A program made the translations under genes and the position numbers. Below, piece after piece: positions 57,864 to 64,000 of a stretch of 64,000 nucleotides of DNA; positions within the stretch are counted from its first letter, which is position 1, and every line of letters starts with the position of its first letter. The notes beneath the pieces were generated by a model, which ran no database searches, was not told where the DNA came from, and saw only the letters and a list, made by a program, of their open reading frames with translations. The stretch covers positions 248,001-312,000 of the forward strand of contig NZ_JAJTTH010000008.1 of NCBI RefSeq assembly GCF_021341665.1. The letters run 5' to 3'. This DNA comes from Pseudomonas sp. Au-Pse12. Lineage in GTDB: Bacteria > Pseudomonadota > Gammaproteobacteria > Pseudomonadales > Pseudomonadaceae.

Positions 57864-58660
57864 GCGGAGAACCCGTGTTCGGCGCCTGGGAAGGTAACGG
57901 TTTTGACGGCTTCGACGTAGGCGCTCAAGGCCGCCTGGATGCTGTCCTTGCCGGCCATGAAGTTCTTCACGAACTTTGGCGAACGGCCGCTCAGAGAAAG
58001 CCCCAGCATGTCGTGAAGGACTAGAACCTGGCCGTCGGTGGCACTGCCGGCACCGATGCCGATCACTGGAATCTTCACCGCCTGGGAGATCTCCGCCGCC
58101 AGCTCGCTGGGCACGCACTCCAGCAACAGCATGGCCGCGCCAGCCTGTTCCAGGGCGATGGCGTCGGCACGCATCTGCCGGGCCTGGCTTTCATTGCGGC
58201 CCTGGACCTTGTAGCCGCCCAGCACGTTCACGGTCTGTGGGGTCAGCCCCATGTGCACGCAAACCGGCACGCCGCGCTCGTTCAGCTGGCGCACTGATTC
58301 GGCCAGCCAGGCTGCGCCTTCGATCTTGACCATGTGCGCGCCGGCCTGCATCAGCTGGGCCGAGCTGCTCAGCGCCTGCTCAGTGGTGGCGTAGGACATG
58401 AAAGGCAGGTCGGCCAGGATCAGCGCCCCATTGTTGCCGCGCTTTACCGCCGCGACGTGATAAGCCATGTCGGCGATGCTGACGGGCAGCGTGCTGTCGT
58501 GCCCTTGCAGCACCATGCCCAGGGAGTCGCCTACCAGTAGAACTTCGACGCCGGCTTCACAGCAGGTGTGGGCGAAGGTCGCGTCGTAGCAGGTCAACAT
58601 GGTGATTTTCTCACCTTTCTGCTTGAGGCTTTGCAGGGTGGTCAGAGTGATGTCTGGCAT
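57860..58660 (-). CDS. panB: 3-methyl-2-oxobutanoate hydroxymethyltransferase
   Basis: First enzyme of pantothenate synthesis, making ketopantoate. The 266-residue product has MLTCYDATFAHTCCEAGVEVLLVGDSLGMVLQGHDSTLPVSI, AHMVKIEGAAW, and VIGIGAGSATDGQVLVLHDMLGL with active-site Glu and metal ligands. First of panB-panC-panD, with the start overlapping nothing upstream. Confidence 0.97.
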   Translation of the reverse strand: MPDITLTTLQSLKQKGEKITMLTCYDATFAHTCCEAGVEVLLVGDSLGMVLQGHDSTLPVSIADMAYHVAAVKRGNNGALILADLPFMSYATTEQALSSSAQLMQAGAHMVKIEGAAWLAESVRQLNERGVPVCVHMGLTPQTVNVLGGYKVQGRNESQARQMRADAIALEQAGAAMLLLECVPSELAAEISQAVKIPVIGIGAGSATDGQVLVLHDMLGLSLSGRSPKFVKNFMAGKDSIQAALSAYVEAVKTVTFPGAEHGFSA

Positions 58661-59055
58661 GAAAAGGGGTCCTCATTTCAGGCGCTTTGGAAACTACTGC
58701 GAGTAACGCGCGTGATTCTTCGTTATTCCGGCGCACGGTCTTTTGTCGTGCTTATACAGCCTGGTTCCAAGCGATTTGAACGGGCTTGCGGGAGTCGCGC
58801 CTGTGGCGTCGAGCACATCATTGTGTGCCCGGAAGAAGCGTCGTGCCAGCGGGTGCCACCGCTGCTGCACAACTGTCTCCGCCTGGCATTTCCCGGGGTC
58901 GCCACGAACCGGCCTCACTTGAATTGCGCCCTTTAGCGCCGTGATGGCGGCAACGGGACGCCTATAGTCGTGAGGAGAACTCGGGAAGTCAATTAGATGT
59001 GTTACCGCATTGTTACGCCTGCAGTGTTACCGCCGTTACTGATGCGTTTCAGCTT
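58661..59055. other. Gap between folK and panB
   Basis: A 395-bp gap between two co-directional minus-strand genes. I found no small gene or RNA I can name. It should contain the panB promoter; I did not find a convincing match. Confidence 0.4.
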
Positions 59056-59535
59056 TCAGGCCAGGCGTTCCAGGCCGACAAATGGGCACGCCGCGAGCAA
59101 TGCTTGCAGGCTGCGCCCGTCAGCCAGCAGCAGGTCGGCAGGGGCCAGTTCCGCCAGCGGGTAGAGGACAAAGGCGCGGGCCTGCATGTGGTAATGAGGG
59201 ACTTTGAGGCGTGGTTCGTCGATCAGTCGATCACCGAACAGCAGGATATCCAGGTCCAGGGTCCGAGGTCCCCAGCGCTCATTTCGCTCGCGGCCTTGCT
59301 GGTTTTCGATCGCCTGCAACGCGTCCAGCAGTGCCAGCGGGGCCAAGTTGCTGTCCAGTGCCGCTACGGCATTGGTGTAGCGGGGCTGGCCGGGGAGCAG
59401 TGAGTCGCTTTGATAGAAGGCCGATACGCCGTGCAGGCGGCTTTCGGGCAACTGCGCGAGGGCCTCGATGGCGCTGCGCAGTTGTGCTTCGGGGGCTGCC
59501 AGGTTGCTGCCCATGCCGATATAGACGCGTTCCAT
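59056..59535 (-). CDS. folK: 6-hydroxymethyl-7,8-dihydropterin pyrophosphokinase
   Basis: A folate-pathway enzyme. The 159-residue product from ATG 59535 shows YIGMGSNLAAPEAQLRSAI, FYQSDSLLPGQPRYTNAV and RNERWGPRTLDLDILLFGD with the Mg-binding aspartates. It starts 4 bases after the pcnB stop, the normal pcnB-folK pair. Confidence 0.96.
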   Translation of the reverse strand: MERVYIGMGSNLAAPEAQLRSAIEALAQLPESRLHGVSAFYQSDSLLPGQPRYTNAVAALDSNLAPLALLDALQAIENQQGRERNERWGPRTLDLDILLFGDRLIDEPRLKVPHYHMQARAFVLYPLAELAPADLLLADGRSLQALLAACPFVGLERLA

Positions 59536-59539
59536 CCGC

Positions 59540-60937
59540 TTACTCGCCCGATGCGCCGGAGCCACCGCTGCGCTTGCGTTTGGCACCGCTGCTGCGCCGG
59601 CGTTTGCGCGGCGCGCCGCTGGCGTCTTCCTTGCCGCTGAGGTCGCGGATCATGTCGCGACGTTCGGCATCATTGGCGTCCTGGTAGTCGGTCCACCATT
59701 CGCCCAGGCCATCGGTTTGTTCGCCGGCGCTTTCACGCAGCAGCAGGAAGTCGTAACCGGCACGGAAGCGTGGGTTGTCCAGCAACTGGTCGGCGCGCTT
59801 GCCGCTGCGTCGTGGCAGACGCTCCTGCATGTCCCAGATCTCGCGGATCGGCATGGTGAAACGCTTGGGGATAGCAATGCGCTGGCACTGTTCGGCGATC
59901 AGTTCGTGGGCGGCTTCCTGCATGGCCGGAATGGGCGGCATGCCACGTTCCTGCAGGCGCAGCACCCGTGCCGGCAGGGCTGGCCAGAGCAGGGCGGCGA
60001 ACAGGAAGGCTGGAGTCACCGGCTTGTTCTGCTTGATCCGCAGGTCGGTGTTGATCAAGGCTTCGCTGATCAGTGTGTGCGTGTAGGTCGGGTTGTATTC
60101 CAGGGCTTCGGCGCTGGCCGGGAACAATGGATCGAACAGTTGCAGGTCCACCAGCATTTCGAAAGTGTCCGCGGCGTAGCCGGAGAGGAACAGCTTGAGC
60201 ACTTCTTCGAACAGGCGCGCCGAGGGGATTTCTCGCAGCATCGGCGCCAGTTCGCGAATCGGGGTCGCGGTGTGTTTCTCGATGCCGAAGTTCAGTTTCG
60301 CGGCAAAGCGCACGGCCCGAAGCATTCGTACCGGGTCTTCCTGGTAGCGCTGGCGGGGATCGCCGATCAGACGGATCAGATTGTTGCGAATGTCGTGTAC
60401 GCCATTGGCGTAATCGAGAATGCGTTCGCTGACCGGATCGTAGTACAGGGCATTGATGGTGAAGTCGCGACGTTGCGCGTCTTCTTCCAGGGTGCCGTAG
60501 ACGTTGTCTCGCAGGATGCGTCCGCTTTCGTTGCGCGAGGACTGATTGCTGTCCTCATCGTCATCGTTTTGCGGGTGATTGGCACGGAAGGTTGCGACTT
60601 CGATGATTTCGCGGCCGAAGTGGATGTGCACCAGCTTGAAACGCCGGCCAATGATGCGCGCGTTACGAAACTCGGCCTTGACCTGCTCCGGTGTGGCGCT
60701 GGTGGCGACGTCGAAGTCCTTGGGGGTGATATTGAGCAGCATGTCGCGCACGCAGCCGCCCACCAGGTAGGCCTGGTAGCCAGCGTTCTGCAGGCGTTCG
60801 ACGATATTCACCGCATACCGGCTGAATTGGGCGCGTTGCAGCGAATGCTGGCTGCTATTGAGCACTTCAGGCGTGCTGCGTTTATGTTGCGTACGACGCA
60901 AGGGAGAACGAAATGACTGGAACAGCTTCTTCAGCAT
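59540..60937 (-). CDS. pcnB: Poly(A) polymerase I
   Basis: Adds poly(A) tails that promote RNA decay. The 465-residue product from ATG 60937 has the nucleotidyl transferase core AYLVGGCVRDMLLNITPKDFDVATSATPEQV and RRFKLVHIHFGREIIEVATFR, the RDFTINALYYD motif, and a basic, low-complexity C-terminus rich in Arg/Ser/Lys (about 440-465). Located after the crcZ locus, as in other Pseudomonas. Confidence 0.95.
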   Translation of the reverse strand: MLKKLFQSFRSPLRRTQHKRSTPEVLNSSQHSLQRAQFSRYAVNIVERLQNAGYQAYLVGGCVRDMLLNITPKDFDVATSATPEQVKAEFRNARIIGRRFKLVHIHFGREIIEVATFRANHPQNDDDEDSNQSSRNESGRILRDNVYGTLEEDAQRRDFTINALYYDPVSERILDYANGVHDIRNNLIRLIGDPRQRYQEDPVRMLRAVRFAAKLNFGIEKHTATPIRELAPMLREIPSARLFEEVLKLFLSGYAADTFEMLVDLQLFDPLFPASAEALEYNPTYTHTLISEALINTDLRIKQNKPVTPAFLFAALLWPALPARVLRLQERGMPPIPAMQEAAHELIAEQCQRIAIPKRFTMPIREIWDMQERLPRRSGKRADQLLDNPRFRAGYDFLLLRESAGEQTDGLGEWWTDYQDANDAERRDMIRDLSGKEDASGAPRKRRRSSGAKRKRSGGSGASGE

Positions 60938-61116
60938 GGGATGCACTGTTTGAAGGAATATTCGGCCAAAACGAAGAATGGCCGCATGATGGGCGGGGAT
61001 TCTAGCATTTAGTCGAAGGATGGTGTAGGAAGCTGCCGCGACTTGTACAGGCAGGCGCGAAGCTGCGGTTTTGCGGGGCTGAGGAGAGGGTCTGGGCTGG
61101 AAAACGCGAATTGCAG

Positions 61117-61484
61117 AAACCACAAGGGGAGCCGAAGCTCCCCCAGAATAGTTGCGTGCTCTATTTTTATTATTGGTTTCGGGCTTCTTGTTTTTGTTAA
61201 ACGCCCTTGTCACCTGGTTTAACCAGTGTGACCCTCCCAATCGGGAGCCAAGAGCAAACGGATTGCTTTGATCGCTGAGTTGCAATGACCTTTCGATCCA
61301 ACCAGTTCAGGCTCTGCCTTAGGGCAGTTTTTGTTGTTCTCGGCCTGGTTGTGGGGCACGCCCCAAATACAACGCCTCTCCAAAAGAATCAGTTAGCTGC
61401 GCCTCCGCCGTGTTGTTTTTATTATGCGTGAGTCGATTCGTCTTATTTTTATTGTCTTGTGCATTGCTTGTTATTGTTCTTGTA
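61117..61484 (-). ncRNA. crcZ: CrcZ-type catabolite-repression sRNA
   Basis: Between cbrB and pcnB, exactly where crcZ is known, the minus strand holds six A-rich motifs of the AANAANAA type (plus-strand T-rich positions about 61164-61174, 61184-61198, 61328-61339, 61411-61424, 61443-61458, 61468-61482). Such motifs bind Hfq/Crc and so release target mRNAs when preferred carbon is absent. A sigma-54 promoter lies just upstream (61495-61510) and a hairpin GGGGAGC / GCTCCCC (61126-61143) with a short U-rich tail ends it. Both ends are estimates: the 5' end from promoter spacing, the 3' end from the hairpin. The rest of 60938-61116 shows nothing I can name. Confidence 0.87.
61126..61143 (-). terminator. 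Terminator hairpin of crcZ
   Basis: Perfect 7-bp arms GGGGAGC / GCTCCCC with a four-base loop (TTCG on the minus strand); the minus-strand continuation TTGTGGTTT supplies a discontinuous U-tract. Confidence 0.75.
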
Positions 61485-61494
61485 CCAAACATAT

Positions 61495-61510
61495 AGCAGG
61501 TGTCGTGCCA
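61495..61510 (-). promoter_or_regulatory. Sigma-54 promoter of crcZ
   Basis: On the minus strand TGGCAC (61510-61505), five bases, then CTGCT (61499-61495): -24 GG and -12 GC with correct spacing. CbrB is a sigma-54 activator encoded just upstream, in agreement with known CbrB control of crcZ. Confidence 0.85.
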
Positions 61511-61569
61511 ACTTTTGCGATCCCCAGTAAAACAAGGGGTTAGGCGCGCTGCAGGGTGTTTTTCAGAGC

Positions 61570-61605
61570 AAAAAAAACCGGGGCTTCGTTACCTTTAGCC
61601 CCGGT
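61570..61605 (-). terminator. Rho-independent terminator downstream of cbrB
   Basis: On the minus strand, after the cbrB stop, the 9-bp perfect arms ACCGGGGCT / AGCCCCGGT (61577-61585, 61597-61605) are followed by about eight U residues. It separates cbrB from the crcZ promoter. Confidence 0.92.
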
Positions 61606-61681
61606 TCTTGTTACGTACGATGTTGCGGGTAACAGTTTTTCACAAAAAGCGAGTGTTACCCGCGCTTTCGTCAGCGGTGGT

Positions 61682-63109
61682 TCAGCTTTCGCTGGCTACC
61701 CCGCTCTTGCGCCGTGGGATGCCCAGGCGCTGACGACGCTCCCAGAGGCATTTGCGGCTGACGCCGAGTTTGCGCGCCAGTTCGGTCTCGGTCATGTGGT
61801 CCTGGTGTTCAAGGACGAAGTGCTGGAAGTAGTCTTCCAGAGACAGGTCCTCGGTCGGTTCGTGGCTGGTGTTACCCGGTTGTGGGGCCAGACCGACGAA
61901 GTCGTCGTCTTCCAGGTCGCTCAGTTCGATGTCGATACCCAGCAGGTCGGCAGAGATTTCCGGGCTTTCGCACAGAATGACGGCACGTTCGACAGCGTTC
62001 TCCAGCTCCCGTACGTTTCCTGGCCAGGAATAATGGCGGATAGCTTGTTCGGCGTCCGCGGCGAACTTCAGGTCGGTGCGACCGACCCGCGCGCTTTGGC
62101 GAGCCAGGAATGCGTTGGCAATTTCATTGACGTCGGCACCGCGCTCACGCAGGGCTGGGAGCTTCAGGGCGATCACGTGCAGGCGGTAGTACAAGTCTTC
62201 ACGGAACTGGCCGATTTTCGACAGGCTCTTCAGGTCCCGGTGAGTGGCCGCAATCAGACGCACATCGACTTTCTGCGACTGTACTGAGCCCACTCGGCGG
62301 ATTTCGCCTTCCTGCAGTACCCGCAGTAGTCGAGCTTGAGCCTCGAGTGGCAGCTCGCCGATTTCGTCGAGGAACAGGGTGCCACCATCCGCAGCTTCCA
62401 CCAGGCCCGCGCGACCGGCACTGGCCCCGGTGAATGCACCTTTTTCATGGCCGAACAGTTCGGACTCGATCAGGGTTTCCGGAATGGCCGCGCAGTTCAC
62501 CGAGATCATCGGCGCCTTGGCGCGTTTGGAGAGGTTGTGCAGAGCCCGCGCCACCAGTTCCTTACCGGTACCGGACTCACCCTGGATCAGGACATTCGAG
62601 TCAGTTGGGGCAACTTTGCGGATCTTGCTGTACAGATCCTGCATCGGCGCGCAGGAGCCGATAATGCCGATTTCGCCATTGTTGTTGCTGGCGCCAGCCT
62701 TGTCCGCAGAGGCGCCGGTCTTGCCTGAAGGACGTTCTGCCGGGGCATTTTCGGCGCTTTGCCGATCCCGAAGGATCCGCGCCACGGCCTGAAGCATTTC
62801 ATCGTGATCGAATGGTTTGGCGATGTAGTCCACCGCGCCCATTTTCATCGAGTCCACGGCTGAGCGCAGGCTGGCGTAGCTGGTCATGATCAGCACCGGG
62901 GTGCCCTGGCCGAGCTTGATCAATTCGGTGCCCGGGGCGCCTGGCAGGCGCAGGTCACTGACGATCAGATCGAAAGTGGGGATGCTGAAGCGTTCCTGGG
63001 CTTCCTGCACTGAGCCGGCTTCGCTGACCTGGTACTGGTTGCGTTCCAGCAGGCGGCGCAGGGCGGAGCGGATAATGGTTTCGTCTTCGACGATCAGAAT
63101 GTGCGGCAT
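61682..63109 (-). CDS. cbrB: NtrC-family response regulator CbrB
   Basis: A sigma-54 activator of carbon and nitrogen use and of crcZ. The 475-residue product has a receiver with intact phospho-acceptor (Asp52 in LIVSDLRLPG; Lys in IAKPFDH), an AAA+ domain with GESGTGKE, GAFTGA contact loop, GGTLFLDEIGELP and FREDLYYRLHVIALKLPALRERG, then a Fis-type HTH (about 430-460, MTETELARKLGVSRKCLWERRQRLGI). It is 22 bp downstream of cbrA. Confidence 0.93.
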   Translation of the reverse strand: MPHILIVEDETIIRSALRRLLERNQYQVSEAGSVQEAQERFSIPTFDLIVSDLRLPGAPGTELIKLGQGTPVLIMTSYASLRSAVDSMKMGAVDYIAKPFDHDEMLQAVARILRDRQSAENAPAERPSGKTGASADKAGASNNNGEIGIIGSCAPMQDLYSKIRKVAPTDSNVLIQGESGTGKELVARALHNLSKRAKAPMISVNCAAIPETLIESELFGHEKGAFTGASAGRAGLVEAADGGTLFLDEIGELPLEAQARLLRVLQEGEIRRVGSVQSQKVDVRLIAATHRDLKSLSKIGQFREDLYYRLHVIALKLPALRERGADVNEIANAFLARQSARVGRTDLKFAADAEQAIRHYSWPGNVRELENAVERAVILCESPEISADLLGIDIELSDLEDDDFVGLAPQPGNTSHEPTEDLSLEDYFQHFVLEHQDHMTETELARKLGVSRKCLWERRQRLGIPRRKSGVASES

Positions 63110-63131
63110 TGATTCAATTCTCTCGACGGTC

Positions 63132-64000
63132 TCAGTTCACAGCGGACGTCGCTTCGACATGACGCGGTAAAGTCACCCGAATACGGGTGCCGCGTTGGCT
63201 TTGTAGATCGGCCGGGCTGTCGATGGTGATTTGTCCATAATGCTCTTCAACGATGGAATAGACCAGCGCAAGGCCCAGACCGGTGCCTTCCCCAGGGTCC
63301 TTGGTGGTGAAAAACGGTTCGAACAATCGGTCCATGATGTTCTTCGGAATGCCACTGCCTTCGTCCTCCACGATCAAGTCGACCGTGTGCTCGAAAGCCT
63401 CGCTCTTGACGCGTACCGCGCTGCCGGGAGGGGAGGCGTCGCGAGCATTGGAAAGGAGGTTGATCAGAACCTGGGCCAGGCGCTGTGGATCACCGTCGAC
63501 CCAGTGGTCGGGATCGCACAGGTTGAAGAACTGCACCTCGAAATTGCGCCGGTTCAACGCCAGCAGGCCGATGGCATCCTGGGCCACTTCGGCCAGGCAC
63601 ACGGCTTCGTCGTTGTGCTGATGGCTGCCGGCGTGGGCAAAGCTCATCAGCGACTGGACGATGCGCGAGATGCGCTTGGTCTGTTCGAGGATCTGCTCGC
63701 TGATTTCCGTCAGTTCGCCGTCTTCCTCACGTTCTTCTCGCAGGTTCTGCGCCAGGCAGGCAATGCCGGTAATCGGGTTGCCGATTTCGTGGGCGACTCC
63801 GGCCGCCAGGCGCCCGATGCTGGCCAGGCGCTCCGAGTGCACCAGCTTGTCTTCCAGGGTCTGGGTTTCGGTCAGGTCTTCCACCAGCAGCACCAGCCCA
63901 CTGTTGCCCGGTGCCAGGGGCTCGTCGATGGCGGCCTTGTGCAGGTTCAGCCAGCGGGTCTGGCCATCGAGGGCCAGGTGCTGCTTGTGCAGGTGTTCGT
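63132..64000 (-). CDS. cbrA: Sensor histidine kinase CbrA, 3' part (5' end beyond window)
   Basis: Only the C-terminal kinase half is in the window; the frame stays open to base 64000. It shows the end of a PAS-like region (QTRWLNLHKAAIDEPLAPG), the H-box SERLASIGRLAAGVAHEIGNPITGIACLAQN, and the ATP-binding blocks LINLLSNARDASPPG, DEGSGIPKNIMDRLFEPFFTTKDPGEGTGLGLALVYSIVEEHYG. Pairing with CbrB downstream supports the name. The N-terminal SLC5-type transporter domain expected of CbrA lies outside. Confidence 0.9.
   Translation of the reverse strand, partial: EHLHKQHLALDGQTRWLNLHKAAIDEPLAPGNSGLVLLVEDLTETQTLEDKLVHSERLASIGRLAAGVAHEIGNPITGIACLAQNLREEREEDGELTEISEQILEQTKRISRIVQSLMSFAHAGSHQHNDEAVCLAEVAQDAIGLLALNRRNFEVQFFNLCDPDHWVDGDPQRLAQVLINLLSNARDASPPGSAVRVKSEAFEHTVDLIVEDEGSGIPKNIMDRLFEPFFTTKDPGEGTGLGLALVYSIVEEHYGQITIDSPADLQSQRGTRIRVTLPRHVEATSAVN

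Overview
The window reads as a chromosomal segment of a fluorescent-group Pseudomonas (P. fluorescens / protegens / chlororaphis type). It is GC-rich, and the gene orders ileS-lspA-fkpB-ispH, bamD-rluD-pgeF-clpB, pilA-pilC-pilD-coaE-yacG and cbrA-cbrB-(crcZ)-pcnB-folK-panBCD-pgi-acs are the ones known from Pseudomonas chromosomes. I found no prophage, insertion sequence or CRISPR array.

Layout. 0-4.1 kb holds the end of ileS and lspA, fkpB and ispH. 4.1-10 kb holds type IV pilus minor-pilin genes (fimT family, pilV, pilW, pilX, a small secreted protein where pilY1 normally sits, pilE), thiO and a PilR-like regulator. 10.3-16.3 kb holds a PP0621-family gene, bamD, rluD, pgeF and clpB. 16.4-17 kb is a tRNA cluster (Asn, Pro, Lys, Pro). 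17-30.1 kb is a Roc-type (BvgS-like) sensor, a REC-EAL protein and a LuxR-type response regulator next to an eight-gene chaperone-usher fimbrial cluster. 30.2-38.9 kb holds a creatinase, a five-gene peptide/opine-type ABC importer, a divergent LuxR-solo gene resembling pipR, and a proline-iminopeptidase-like gene resembling pipA. 39-43.8 kb is mixed housekeeping and small conserved genes. 42.9-46.6 kb holds yacG-coaE-pilD-pilC with divergent pilA. 46.8-52.5 kb holds a BON protein, a large DUF748/AsmA-like protein, a 23S-type methyltransferase and a DUF2236 protein. 52.5-60.9 kb holds acsA, pgi, panD-panC-panB, folK and pcnB. 61-64 kb holds an sRNA locus recognisable as crcZ, then cbrB and the 3' part of cbrA.

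How the parts connect. The two pilus blocks form a reduced type IV pilus system. No pilS lies beside the PilR-like gene, whose receiver domain has Gly where the phospho-accepting Asp should be. No pilB lies between pilA and pilC, and pilY1 is replaced by a 143-residue protein. A good sigma-54 promoter is still present upstream of pilA. This suggests a rewired or decaying system. The Roc-like module (membrane sensor, c-di-GMP phosphodiesterase, DNA-binding regulator) probably controls the adjoining fimbriae. The PipR-like block resembles a described plant-signal-sensing LuxR-solo system: importer, regulator, peptidase, here with a creatinase at the end of the importer gene string. The CbrAB-CrcZ locus is the usual carbon catabolite control node, with a sigma-54 promoter and six A-rich Hfq/Crc-type motifs visible in the sRNA.
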